From positions 4,774,001 through 4,838,000 of the forward strand of contig NZ_CP149817.1 in NCBI RefSeq assembly GCF_037935975.1: a stretch of DNA of 64,000 nucleotides. Direction: 5' to 3'. Position numbers and translations under genes: made by a program. The notes below the pieces were generated by a model. That model did no database searches and was not told where the DNA came from. It saw only the letters and a program-made list of their open reading frames with translations. Positions 48,527-57,318 of the stretch are shown here, one piece after another (position 1 is the first letter of the stretch; every line of letters begins with the position of its first letter). This DNA comes from Teredinibacter turnerae (GTDB lineage: Bacteria > Pseudomonadota > Gammaproteobacteria > Pseudomonadales > Cellvibrionaceae).

Positions 48527-49784
48527 CCAACACGTCCCAAATCAATCGGGGATCAAACGCTTCCGCGGCGACCATAGTCAAAATCACAACGGCGCCAAAT
48601 GCGATAATCGCGGCTTCCGGCTCGACAGTGTACACAAAACCGAACTGGACCAACGAAACGAAAATTGTAACCACATAGACATCGACCATCGACCAACGGC
48701 CGACAATTTCTGTCAACTTAAAAAGAAAGGCGCGCTGCTTAGCCCCCCGCTTGACGCCAGCTTTCACCGACCAAATGAGGTAGCTGAGTATAATGAGTTT
48801 CGCCATGGGCACAAGGATGCTGGCAGTAAATACAATAATTGCAACCCCCCACAGCTCTTGCTGGATCAGCTCGACCACACCGGAGAATATGGTGTCCGTT
48901 TCGGTTTCTCCGAGAGTGGAATAGGTCATGATAGGCAGCACATTCGCCGGAACGTAAAGCACCGCTGCCGCAATAACAAGCGCGGTCGACTTTTGCAGGC
49001 TGTGCGGAATACGCCGGTGAATTTCGGAATGGCAGCGTGGGCATTCATGGGTGCGATCGATAATGGACTCTCCCACCATCGCGTGACAGATGCGGCAGTC
49101 GTACACAATTTCATCCGGACTCATGGAAAAATAATTATTGGTATTGATCCATGACCAGAGATGGCGACGGTTTAACTTAACAAATGTGAGTATCAGTACC
49201 GCAACCAGCGCAAAAAACGTGTAGGCGCCTTCATCCAGATGAAGCACCGCCATATCAGCCATTTTTACCGATCCCACCACCATCGCAAGCATAAAAACCT
49301 CGAGCATGCTCCAGGATTCAGCGATCACCAGCCAGCGCAGCACAATGCGCTGCCCCGGCAGATGCCGGTTGTAGCTATAAGGGATAAGCAGGTACAAAAA
49401 TGCGAAAATTTCGATCAGCGGAAATAAAAATATCGTCGTGATCACTACCCCCGCCAGAATCCATTGCTGACGTTCCAGTAGGGCAAAAAAACCATCTAAG
49501 ATAGTAACCGTCTGGCTCTGTGAACCGACATCCAATGTCAGAAACGGCAGTGTGTTCGCACAAATAAAAAGTATTAGGGCGGTAACCGAAAGTGCCGACG
49601 CAAGCTCGAGCCTGCGGGGTTCAGCGGAATGGAGTACTTCATCGCAATTGCAGCACACCATTTGATGGCGCGGAGATATGGAAACCACTTTTTGCAACTC
49701 GCCGCAGGAGTGGCATAAAAGCCAGTCGCGTTGCTGTGCATATGGCTGCTCGTCTTGCACATCAGAGAATTGTTGTTCAGCCAC
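48507..49784 (-). CDS. pqiA: PqiA, inner-membrane partner of PqiB
   Basis: 425 residues with two PqiA domains, each starting with a zinc-ribbon-like Cys pair set: CHSCGEL/CCNCDEV near 24-45 and CRICHAMV/CPRCHSEI near 225-250, followed by four membrane helices each. Start is a GTG that overlaps the upstream monooxygenase gene by eight bases, so PQI is joined to the ubi genes. The C-terminus overlaps pqiB by 20 bases. Confidence 0.96.
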   Translation of the reverse strand: MAEQQFSDVQDEQPYAQQRDWLLCHSCGELQKVVSISPRHQMVCCNCDEVLHSAEPRRLELASALSVTALILFICANTLPFLTLDVGSQSQTVTILDGFFALLERQQWILAGVVITTIFLFPLIEIFAFLYLLIPYSYNRHLPGQRIVLRWLVIAESWSMLEVFMLAMVVGSVKMADMAVLHLDEGAYTFFALVAVLILTFVKLNRRHLWSWINTNNYFSMSPDEIVYDCRICHAMVGESIIDRTHECPRCHSEIHRRIPHSLQKSTALVIAAAVLYVPANVLPIMTYSTLGETETDTIFSGVVELIQQELWGVAIIVFTASILVPMAKLIILSYLIWSVKAGVKRGAKQRAFLFKLTEIVGRWSMVDVYVVTIFVSLVQFGFVYTVEPEAAIIAFGAVVILTMVAAEAFDPRLIWDVLDDKNSR

Positions 49785-51036
49785 TCACCTGCCCCGCCGC
49801 TATTTTCGCCAGTTGCTTCTTCAGTAAAAACTGATTGTTCACAAAGGTCATTCCCTGATTACGCAACCAGCGCAGCGGCAGATGGTCTGCGCCAAAAAGC
49901 CGTTTAAAGCCTTCCATGGATGCCATCGCGGCAAGGTTGTGGATCTGACGCGCGCGCTGATAACGCCGCAGAATACTGCCGTCAGTCAGGGGAATCTGCC
50001 TTTCGCTTGCGCGGGCGATCTCAGCAGCCAGCGCAGCCACATCGTAAAAACCGAGATTCACACCTTGCCCTGCCAGGGGGTGAATGGTATGCGCGGCATC
50101 ACCCACTAACGCGATTCCTGGCTTGGTGTAGTTTTTTGCATGGCGCTGGCGCAGCGGTATGCTAACCCGGTGCTGGACCGACTTGACTTCACCTAACCGG
50201 TACTCAAAGGCGCGACCCAGAGCCTGACAGAAAGCCTCGTCCTCCAGCGCCATCAGCTCTTGCGCCAAAGGTGTTCTGGCTGACCATACCAATGAACAAT
50301 AATGGCTGTCAGTGCGGTTAAATCCGGGCGTTTCCTGCAGTGGCAACAACGCAATTGGCCCATCCTGGGTAAAACGCTGCCAGCAGGTGTGCTCGTGACT
50401 GGCCGCGACCTCCACCGTAGTGACAATGGCGGCGTGACCATAATCCCATTCACGGGTGGCGAACCCGGCGAGCTCACGTAATTGCGAGCGAGCGCCATCA
50501 GCAGCGATCACTAAATCCGCGTGCACTGTTAATTCTGCATCGCCACTATCGCGCAAGCTCAGCGCTACCGAAGGTTCCTGTGCAGCACCTTGCACCGCGA
50601 TATCAACCAGCGTAGTGCGATCCAATACCCTGACGCGACCTGACGACCGCACCTGTTCAGCCAAGCTGTGCACGAGCACACTGTTTTCCACGATATAACC
50701 CAGAGTGTCCCGGTGCAGGTCGCGCGCGTGGAACTGAATACTGCCGGTGCCCTCACCGTCCCATACAGACATGGACGAGTAAGGGCAGGCGCGCTTGCCA
50801 ACCACCATTGGCCACACATCCAGTTTTTGTAGCTGTTGAATCGATGCTTCCGACAGCGCGACTACGCGCGAATCAAACTGGGCTCCATGAAATTCCTCTG
50901 CTGGCGTGCCCGCCTCGATCAACAGCACAGACACATGTTGAGTCGCTGCGTTGCGCACCAAGTTGAGCGCCAGCGCCAACCCTACCATTCCGCCGCCGAC
51001 GATGGCGATCTGCGTTGTCAGGTCTGGCTCTTTCAT
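49777..51036 (-). CDS. UbiI/VisC-type FAD monooxygenase
   Basis: 419-residue flavoprotein hydroxylase of the UbiH/UbiF/UbiI family. The dinucleotide-binding loop AIVGGGMVGLALAL (about 11-24) and the second FAD motif GIALVGDAAHTIHPLAGQGVNLG are visible. By position after ubiH (as E. coli visC/ubiI) it should hydroxylate ring C5 in ubiquinone synthesis, though UbiF-like activity cannot be excluded. Its ATG overlaps ubiH by four bases (ATGA). Confidence 0.9.
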   Translation of the reverse strand: MKEPDLTTQIAIVGGGMVGLALALNLVRNAATQHVSVLLIEAGTPAEEFHGAQFDSRVVALSEASIQQLQKLDVWPMVVGKRACPYSSMSVWDGEGTGSIQFHARDLHRDTLGYIVENSVLVHSLAEQVRSSGRVRVLDRTTLVDIAVQGAAQEPSVALSLRDSGDAELTVHADLVIAADGARSQLRELAGFATREWDYGHAAIVTTVEVAASHEHTCWQRFTQDGPIALLPLQETPGFNRTDSHYCSLVWSARTPLAQELMALEDEAFCQALGRAFEYRLGEVKSVQHRVSIPLRQRHAKNYTKPGIALVGDAAHTIHPLAGQGVNLGFYDVAALAAEIARASERQIPLTDGSILRRYQRARQIHNLAAMASMEGFKRLFGADHLPLRWLRNQGMTFVNNQFLLKKQLAKIAAGQVSG

Positions 51037-52316
51037 CCGACCATTTCCTGCTTCTCTGTTGGTTGAAATTCAGCCCGCGGCAGAGATTGCCCCATCATTT
51101 GCTTAAAGAATTCCTGCTTTAGTCCAGGGAGCAATGAAATACCCAGCAAGCCGGCATTGCGAGCCAGCTGTAACAAAGGGTGGTGACTGGCAAACACTTG
51201 AATAAAATTGTGGCTGAGCTGGGCAGTAATTTTCTGATCCACCGTTTGCTGCGATAAATATTCCTGCAACAGCGCCAGATCACCCAGGGGCTGCTTGCGA
51301 TTCCAGGCTTGCACAAGTAGCGCAGCCAACTGAGCACAATCGCGCAACGCAAGGTTAAAACCCTGTCCGGCAACCGGGTGTAAAAAATGCGCGGCATTCC
51401 CCATGAACACAATACCTCGACGCACCTGCTCACGTGCGAAAACCATTTTAAGTGGATAACTGCTGCGCTGACCCACGCGCGAACAACGCCCGAGACGATA
51501 ACCAAATCGCGCCTGTAACTGCGCGATAAAAGCCGCATCCCCCAGGCCCAGGGTTTCCTCCAGTTTCGCCGCCGGACGTGTCCACACCAGCGCCGCGCGG
51601 TGCGACTGCGAGCAGCCATCTGCGGACACCATTGGCAAAATCGCCAGCGGGCCTTCTTCAGTGAAGCGCTCAAACGCGGCGCCCTGATGAGGTTCAGAAA
51701 AGCTGAGATTGGCAATCACTGCGGCCTGGCGATAATCGTGCTGGTCAATACCGATGCCGAGTTTTTCACGCAATGGAGAGTTCGCACCATCGGCGATAAT
51801 CACTAATTGCGCGGCCAACACACTGTGCTCCGACGCTTGGCTCACAACCAATTCAACACCCGTGCGCACCGGCGTCACGCGCAGAACCTCCGCCGGCGCC
51901 AGGATCGAGATATTGCTGGTGCGCAAACAGGCTGCCGTTAACTCTGCGCCGAACCGGTGATTTTCTATCACATAGCCCAGCGCGCGGCCTGAGTTTTCGT
52001 CTTGTCGATATTCAGTTTGGCCCACGTGGCCGCGGTCGCTCACATGAACGCGCGTAATCGGCTGGGCAGATGGTTCGAGAAATGGCCACAAGGCCAATTT
52101 TTGCAACACGTCGACCGTCGCGGGCGACAGCGCTGTTGCGCGGGCATCGAAACTCGGCTGGCGCACGTCCTGCTTGTTCACGGGCAGGCTTTCAATCAGG
52201 GTAATCTGCGCGTCGGGTATCTGGTGCGCGAGGAGCAACGCTTGCGTGAGCCCCACCATACCCCCGCCCACTACGACAATATCCTGTAGTTTGCGTGTTG
52301 CGGCCACTTCTGTCAT
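51033..52316 (-). CDS. ubiH: 2-octaprenyl-6-methoxyphenol hydroxylase
   Basis: 427-residue FAD hydroxylase of ubiquinone synthesis. DIVVVGGGMVGLTQALLL near the N-terminus binds FAD; GIVFMGNAAHFLHPVAGQGFNL is the second motif, with GN in place of the usual GD (GDAAH). The ATG at 52316 has AAGG seven bases upstream; the frame extends two codons to a TTG. It lies 184 bases after pepP, the only sizeable gap in this run. Confidence 0.92.
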   Translation of the reverse strand: MTEVAATRKLQDIVVVGGGMVGLTQALLLAHQIPDAQITLIESLPVNKQDVRQPSFDARATALSPATVDVLQKLALWPFLEPSAQPITRVHVSDRGHVGQTEYRQDENSGRALGYVIENHRFGAELTAACLRTSNISILAPAEVLRVTPVRTGVELVVSQASEHSVLAAQLVIIADGANSPLREKLGIGIDQHDYRQAAVIANLSFSEPHQGAAFERFTEEGPLAILPMVSADGCSQSHRAALVWTRPAAKLEETLGLGDAAFIAQLQARFGYRLGRCSRVGQRSSYPLKMVFAREQVRRGIVFMGNAAHFLHPVAGQGFNLALRDCAQLAALLVQAWNRKQPLGDLALLQEYLSQQTVDQKITAQLSHNFIQVFASHHPLLQLARNAGLLGISLLPGLKQEFFKQMMGQSLPRAEFQPTEKQEMVG

Positions 52317-52500
52317 TACCAAACCTTACTGCGTTACCAGAGCTGAGGGGAATCTACTATTTAACCCGGCGCTTAAATCGATGATCTTATCAATTTAATC
52401 CCGTTGATTGCGCGCCCTTCGGGCAATGGCGGTGCTTCCCTGCACCACCTGTTAACGTCACAAGCTTTGTTGACATATGCAACCTGTGGCGCAGTTAAAC

Positions 52501-53832
52501 CTATGCGGCTTTCGCTTTGCGTCCGCGCATGAGCTTCTCGATTTCTGCAACGGTTTTAGGCACCCCTGCTGTCAGAATTTTGTTACCGTCTTTCGTTACA
52601 GCAACATCATCTTCGATACGCACACCAATGCCCCGCCATTTTTCCGGGATTTTTTTGTTGTCGGGTGGAACATAAATACCCGGCTCGACCGTCATCACCA
52701 TGCCCGGCTCCAACACCCGCCATTCGTCGCCCACTTTGTAATCGCCTACATCGTGCACATCCATCCCGAGCCAGTGCCCAATACGATGCATGTAGAACAT
52801 TTTGTACGTCTCTTTCTCGATATTGGTTTTTAGCTTGCCCTTGAGCAGCCCCAAGTCGAGTAGACCTTCGACGATAGCTTTGACTGACGCATCGTGCGGC
52901 TCGTTCCAGTGATTACCCGGCTGAACCTTGTCAATTGCGGCTAGCTGCGCGGCCAGTACAACCTCATAGATCGCTTTTTGCTCTGTGGAGAATTTACCGT
53001 TCACCGGGAATGTACGGGTAATATCAGACGCGTAATTTTCGTATTCGCAACCTGCGTCGATTAACACCAGATCGCCAGACTTCAACTTTTGGTTATTTTC
53101 CACGTAGTGTAATACACAGGCATTGCGGCCGCCGCCAACGATGGAGTTGTACGCCTGTTCACGTCCGCCGTTGAGCGCGCATACGTATTTTATTTCGGCT
53201 TCCAATTCGTACTCGAAGCGACCTGCAGCGCAGGTTTTCATCGCCTGTGTGTGCGCTGCCGCAGAAATTTCTGCGGCCTTTTGCATCAGTCGCAGCTCCG
53301 CTGCGCTTTTAAACAGGCGCATATCGTGGAGGTGATGATCGAGATCGAGAAATTCGCCGGGCGGAATCGCACCCGCGCGCACCTGGGCGCGAATCTGGTT
53401 TACCCAGCCCATTACGCGGCGATCAAAATCGGCGTCCTTCCCCATCGCGTAGTAAACGCGCTCGCGGCCTTCGATCAAGCCGGGCAGAATATCGTCGATA
53501 TCGTCGATGGGGAAAGCGTCGTCCGCGCCGAAATCTTTACACGCGCCCTCTGGGCCCGCGCGGTAGCCGTCCCAGATTTCTTTTTCTATATCTTTCTCAC
53601 GGCAGAACAACACAAACTCGCCATGCTCACGCTCAGGAACCAGTACCAATACGGCGTCTGGTTCGGAAAACCCCGTTAAGTAAAAAAAGTCGTTGTCCTG
53701 GCGGAACGGAAAATCGGTATCCCGTGAACGGTTTTTCTCTTTCGCCGCGGGTACAATCGCGATACTGTTTGGCTCCATCTGAGCCATGAGGGTTTTGCGC
53801 CGACGCGCGAATTCCTGCTTAGTAATACTCAT
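52501..53832 (-). CDS. pepP: Xaa-Pro aminopeptidase
   Basis: 443-residue metallopeptidase that removes the N-terminal residue before proline. The pita-bread fold ligands are visible: D (VLIDAGCEYENYASDITRTF), H (YMHRIGHWLGMDVHDVG), E (VMTVEPGIYVP) and E (GVRIEDDV). The length and N-terminal DFPFRQDNDFFYLTGF are normal for PepP. Nine bases after ygfB, as in E. coli. Confidence 0.97.
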   Translation of the reverse strand: MSITKQEFARRRKTLMAQMEPNSIAIVPAAKEKNRSRDTDFPFRQDNDFFYLTGFSEPDAVLVLVPEREHGEFVLFCREKDIEKEIWDGYRAGPEGACKDFGADDAFPIDDIDDILPGLIEGRERVYYAMGKDADFDRRVMGWVNQIRAQVRAGAIPPGEFLDLDHHLHDMRLFKSAAELRLMQKAAEISAAAHTQAMKTCAAGRFEYELEAEIKYVCALNGGREQAYNSIVGGGRNACVLHYVENNQKLKSGDLVLIDAGCEYENYASDITRTFPVNGKFSTEQKAIYEVVLAAQLAAIDKVQPGNHWNEPHDASVKAIVEGLLDLGLLKGKLKTNIEKETYKMFYMHRIGHWLGMDVHDVGDYKVGDEWRVLEPGMVMTVEPGIYVPPDNKKIPEKWRGIGVRIEDDVAVTKDGNKILTAGVPKTVAEIEKLMRGRKAKAA

Positions 53833-53841
53833 AAATGTCTT

Positions 53842-54447
53842 TTAATGTAAGGTGTTAGGGTCTTCATCCGCTGGCGGTGCCTTAGCGGCTTTGGCCAGCA
53901 CGATGTCGTTGTAAATATTCAGCACGGCTACCTTAACGTATTCCACCAGTTCCACCCAGTAGACCTCATCCTGTTCCGTCTCGGAATCGCCCTCGCTGAT
54001 CGCTTCGGCTTGAGAAATGTGTGCCAGATCGCGCAGCGAGTCTTTGACATCATCCGACAAGCCGGTATCAGCCGACAATCCCGACTGCCCAATAGCCTGC
54101 CCCAAGCCGTGCAGAAAACCCTCACACCAGGCGCCGAGTTCACGGGCGCGATTGTCCAGGCTGGTCTCGTCCGCAGGTAGAAGCGGGGTAAACCCCAACT
54201 GTTGGTCATCCAGCAGCGCCTGTGTGCGCTCCAGAATCAACGCGAGCAGTGCCGATTGCTCATCCGCAAGCGCCAAATGTTCAAGGTCCATAAACTCCAG
54301 AGCCAGGGTGTTCCACTGCGCTGCCTCAAGCCTTTCGCCCGCACACAAACGCCCGCATAACATGCCTTGCAACTCGGCTACTGAGTTTACGCTGCCGAGA
54401 TTGAATAGTTGGTCGTTGAGAAAATGAAATTCGTAAAGTTCTGTCAT
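53842..54447 (-). CDS. ygfB: YgfB/UPF0149 family protein
   Basis: 201-residue helical protein of the UPF0149 family, function unknown, conserved as the first gene before pepP-ubiH. Family features are VNSVAELQGMLCGRLCAG, ELGAWCEGFLHGLGQAIG and YWVELVEYVKVAVLNIYND. It is the first gene of the long minus-strand run reaching to 44374. Confidence 0.95.
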   Translation of the reverse strand: MTELYEFHFLNDQLFNLGSVNSVAELQGMLCGRLCAGERLEAAQWNTLALEFMDLEHLALADEQSALLALILERTQALLDDQQLGFTPLLPADETSLDNRARELGAWCEGFLHGLGQAIGQSGLSADTGLSDDVKDSLRDLAHISQAEAISEGDSETEQDEVYWVELVEYVKVAVLNIYNDIVLAKAAKAPPADEDPNTLH

Positions 54448-54757
54448 GATCGTCGTTTAAATGGAAGTCGTTATTCAAGTGTATCGCAGGCTGTGTGGCC
54501 GATCATCTCAAGGCTGGCAATAAAGCACTATACTTTTCTAGAATTGGCATTAACATTGGCCGCTTACAGGTTGTTGGAACGGGTGTTCAGCGCTGTCATT
54601 TCGGAGTGAAAACTCGTGAGCCAGATAAATTGTTACTGACTCAAGGAACTTTTTGTTCACCGTGAACACCGAATTGGAAGCCGATAATCCAAACCCACGA
54701 TCTGTACTCCGCCGTAGCGGCGGCCATTATATCCAACACCCTAAGCGCTCGCGAAAC
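54448..54757. other. Divergent promoter region between ygfB and the coiled-coil gene
   Basis: About 310 bases without a credible gene; the upstream part of the frame from 54653 is probably untranslated. I see no clear operator. Confidence 0.4.
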
Positions 54758-54961
54758 ATGACCGATAAACTCATCAACGAGGTTGAACACAAGCTGGATA
54801 AGCTCATCAGCTTGTGCACACGACTGCAACAGGAGAACGAAAGCCTGCGCGCCGAAAAAAGCGAGTGGCAACAGGAACGGACCCGACTGATCGAAAAAAA
54901 CCAGTTAGCCCGCACCCGTGTCGAAGCCATGATTGAACGTTTGCGCAATATGGAGGCCTAG
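54758..54961 (+). CDS. TIGR02449-type coiled-coil protein (ZapB-like)
   Basis: 67 residues from the ATG at 54758; upstream codons in the frame are not conserved-looking. It is a coiled coil from end to end (LDKLISLCTRLQQENESLRA followed by EKSEWQQERTRLIEKN, then ARTRVEAMIERLRNM). Relatives occur just before zapA in Pseudomonas-type genomes and may aid cell division. It ends 36 bases before zapA, so they are probably one transcript. Confidence 0.88.
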   Translation: MTDKLINEVEHKLDKLISLCTRLQQENESLRAEKSEWQQERTRLIEKNQLARTRVEAMIERLRNMEA

Positions 54962-54997
54962 AGTTGACCAGCTTCAGCGCATTCAACGGAGATGTCC

Positions 54998-55285
54998 ATG
55001 AGCAGTGAGCCGCAATCGGTAACCGTCACCATTCTCGATAAAAATTATCAAATTGCGTGTCCTCCCAGCGAACGCGAGTCTTTGCAGCGAGCCGCCAAAG
55101 AGCTGGATGCGCGCATGCGCGTTATCCGCAGCACCGGAAATGTCATTGGCTTAGAGCGCATCGCCATAATGGCTGCACTAAACCTTTGTTATGACCTGAA
55201 CAAAATTGGCGAACAAGCGGATCAAAAACAGTCTGTCGCGCTCGAACGTTTGTTGGGAAAGCTCGATACCGCGCTGGACGGATAG
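54998..55285 (+). CDS. zapA: Cell division protein ZapA
   Basis: 95-residue FtsZ-ring stabiliser. VTVTILDKNYQIACPPSERE and LDARMRVIRSTGNVIGLERIAIMAALNL are family hallmarks. The ATG at 54998 has GGAG six bases upstream; the ATG at 54992 has no space for a ribosome binding site. It is followed by the 6S RNA gene and ygfA, as in most gammaproteobacteria. Confidence 0.95.
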   Translation: MSSEPQSVTVTILDKNYQIACPPSERESLQRAAKELDARMRVIRSTGNVIGLERIAIMAALNLCYDLNKIGEQADQKQSVALERLLGKLDTALDG

Positions 55286-55351
55286 CACGACTAATTCCAC
55301 TCAATATCGGCTTCAAAAAATGTCAAGACTGGTGCGTAAATTATCCAGTGA

Positions 55352-55357
55352 TATACT
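55352..55357 (+). promoter_or_regulatory. -10 element of the 6S RNA promoter
   Basis: TATACT lies six bases before the predicted 5' end of 6S RNA. The -35 is not close to consensus. Confidence 0.6.
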
Positions 55358-55363
55358 TTCTTA

Positions 55364-55543
55364 ACTCCTGGGGTGCTCGCCAGTTGGCAAAATCCCTGAG
55401 CCGATAAGTGTAACCCCGGAGGTTACTCGTCCGTGTTGGTGTGCAGGTCCGCGAGACGGAAAGCCTAATGCATGGCAGTATCCTCCCCCTTGAACCGTCG
55501 GTGTTCAAGGTAACGTCGACAGCGGCATTCCCGGGGCTCCAAT
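55364..55543 (+). ncRNA. ssrS: 6S RNA
   Basis: About 180 bases between zapA and ygfA, the standard place for ssrS. Sequence landmarks agree with the E. coli RNA: TCCCTGAGCCGATA near 55404, GGTTACTCGTCCG, GAAAGCCTAATG, and CCCCCTTGAACCGTCGG. The 5' end CTCCTGGGGTG can pair with CATTCCCGGGG near the 3' end to form the closing stem. The RNA mimics an open promoter and holds sigma-70 RNA polymerase in stationary phase. Ends are estimates; the 3' end nearly touches the ygfA start. Confidence 0.9.
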
Positions 55544-55546
55544 CCA

Positions 55547-56104
55547 ATGAACAAGCATCTCTTGCGCAGTCAGCTTCGCAAGGCGCGGCGCGCTTTGACA
55601 TCAAGCCAGCAACAACAGGCTGCAGTGGCGCTCTGCTCTCAAACACTGCACCAGCACGCCTTCCGCTACGCCCATCACATCGCCGTGTATATCGCCAACG
55701 ACGGCGAGATATCCCCACACCTTATCGCCCGCACAGCGCGAGAGCTTGGCAAGCAGGTATACCTTCCTGTCGTTCATGGCGACTGTTTGCGGTTTCGCAA
55801 GGCACCTGCCGGAGTAAAAATGTGGCGCAACAGGTTTCTCATTCCCGAGCCTGTACCGAAGTACGCTGAGGTGTCCGCCAATCGCCTGGATCTGGTGCTA
55901 ATGCCCCTGGTAGGGTTCGACAAATGCGGCAACCGGCTTGGTATGGGAGGAGGCTTTTACGATCGCACTTTTGCCTGCGACCTTTTGCGACCAAAGCTGG
56001 TTGGGCTCGCACACCATCTGCAAGAAGTGGATTCGCTGGCAGTCGACAACTGGGATATTCCGCTGAATGCGGTGGCGACAGATCGCCAGTGGTTGAGCGT
56101 GTGA
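55547..56104 (+). CDS. ygfA: 5-formyltetrahydrofolate cyclo-ligase
   Basis: 185-residue enzyme that uses ATP to convert 5-formyl-THF to 5,10-methenyl-THF. Conserved features are LRSQLRKARRAL near the N-terminus, YIANDGEIS and LVLMPLVGFDKCGNRLGMGGGFYDRTF (folate and ATP site). It directly follows 6S RNA and probably shares its primary transcript, from which 6S RNA is processed. Confidence 0.95.
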   Translation: MNKHLLRSQLRKARRALTSSQQQQAAVALCSQTLHQHAFRYAHHIAVYIANDGEISPHLIARTARELGKQVYLPVVHGDCLRFRKAPAGVKMWRNRFLIPEPVPKYAEVSANRLDLVLMPLVGFDKCGNRLGMGGGFYDRTFACDLLRPKLVGLAHHLQEVDSLAVDNWDIPLNAVATDRQWLSV

Positions 56105-56199
56105 ACTGCGGGATTGCCCTAAAACACCGGGCTTTACTAATCCAGTGTTGGCAACAGCATGTTGAAACCAAACGCTTTAAGCGCAGCTGAACGTTAAAA

Positions 56200-56250
56200 A
56201 CCCTTGAGTGCCCACCTGGAAGCGGCACTCGCAAACAGGTACTCAAGGGT
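56200..56250. repeat. Structured inverted repeat with two alternative pairings
   Basis: ACCCTTGAGT (56200-56209) is the exact complement of ACTCAAGGGT (56241-56250), with an inner ACCTG/CAGGT pair (56214-56218, 56236-56240). GAGTGCC (56206-56212) can instead pair exactly with GGCACTC (56224-56230). The two pairings exclude each other. It lies between ygfA and the 48-residue membrane protein; only CTATT follows, so it is not a classical terminator. Confidence 0.7.
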
Positions 56251-56336
56251 CTATTGATCCGGCCACGCAATGATTGCATGGCAAAGCTTCACTCTCTGCA
56301 ATAGGCGAGGCGAACCTGCGTGGTGAAATGCGCGCG

Positions 56337-56483
56337 CTAGCGCTCGACCACTATTCCTTGATGGAGATCGGCAGGCGGTAAATCTTCTGCTTCCGCTTCA
56401 GAACCGCCAATAATCCCCAGCCCACTTGCGATAAGTCCTACAACAAAAATTACTGCAGCTAGAGTCAATACATCAGTCTTCAT
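56337..56483 (-). CDS. 48-residue membrane protein
   Basis: Small open frame with AGAGGAAG before the ATG at 56483. The sequence begins MKTDVLTLAAVIFVVGLIAS, has one hydrophobic helix (about 5-27) and an acidic tail (SEAEAEDLPPADLHQG). No family recognised. The ribosome binding site, the membrane helix and the isolated position between structured or regulated regions support it as a gene. Confidence 0.65.
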   Translation of the reverse strand: MKTDVLTLAAVIFVVGLIASGLGIIGGSEAEAEDLPPADLHQGIVVER

Positions 56484-57081
56484 CAATACTTCCTCTGCGC
56501 TTGTCGGTCTCATTATTGTGATGTTCCACCCCCAACAGGGGCGCTTACTTTAAATTGCGGACATTGGCACCAGATTCATCCGTACCCCGCAGTCAATCGC
56601 AAGAGCAGGTTTTATACCTATTTAGATGCCATTAGGCAAAGACCTATATCAAAGTCACCCACTTAGACCGCTTTTTAAACATACACTCGTATTTCAACAT
56701 GCCAACACATGCGCAAGCAGGTACTGGCTCACAGTATAAGTAACTACTTACTTTTCAATAGATCAGACGAGAGTGAAGTTTTTGTGAAGTTTTTCGCATG
56801 CCGCGAATTCTAATGTCGTAAAGCCAACAATTATTTCCTCAACACTGCGCACACGTATTGTGCAAGCGATAAAAATAGCCACACATTCAGTGCATGCTCT
56901 AAATCAGAAACATTAAAAGCCTGAATATTTATCCCGTTTTCTCTTGATAGGCGTCAACAAACAACCGATAATAAGAATTATTATTAATTGGTAACCACTT
57001 TCGGCACGAACTTAGCAATCTGCGTTATCGCAACCGTCCTCGGACATTCGCTTACTTTGCCAACAGGTAGTATTTGTCATT
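56484..57081. other. 598-base divergent region before feoA
   Basis: AT-rich region with promoters for the 48-residue protein and feoAB. The only site I can support is the Fur box at 56967-56985. No gene is visible. Confidence 0.5.
56967..56985 (+). promoter_or_regulatory. Candidate Fur box upstream of feoAB
   Basis: GATAATAAGAATTATTATT agrees with the 19-base Fur consensus GATAATGATAATCATTATC at 15 positions by eye. It lies 97 bases before feoA, fitting iron repression of ferrous-iron uptake. Confidence 0.72.
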
Positions 57082-57318
57082 ATGTCGACCACCCTGAACC
57101 AATTGACCACCGGCAAGATTGCCACTATTAATTTTTTACACGGCGACAACCAAGCGCTCATTCGTCAGTGTGGTGCCCTGGGCCTTAAGCCCGGCGAGCA
57201 AGTTAAAGTCTTGCATCGCAGTGGCGGCAAAGGCCCCATGCAAATAAAGTGTCGGGGCACGCTTTTCGCCATTCGTAGCGATGAAGCAGCCAACATAGGC
57301 GTCACCCTCGAAGCTTGA
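57082..57318 (+). CDS. feoA: FeoA ferrous iron transport protein
   Basis: 78-residue SH3-like cytosolic protein that supports FeoB. Conserved features are LTTGKIATINFL, LRQ-type ALGLKPGEQVKVLHRSGGKGPMQI and RGTLFAIRSDEA. It overlaps feoB by four bases (TTGA). Fe(II) import suits low-oxygen conditions; no feoC gene follows feoB. Confidence 0.95.
   Translation: MSTTLNQLTTGKIATINFLHGDNQALIRQCGALGLKPGEQVKVLHRSGGKGPMQIKCRGTLFAIRSDEAANIGVTLEA

Noticed and set aside
48144-49154. A 336-codon plus-strand open frame across pqiB/pqiA
   Set aside because: Antisense shadow of two well-supported genes; composition is His/Asn/Arg-rich and not protein-like.
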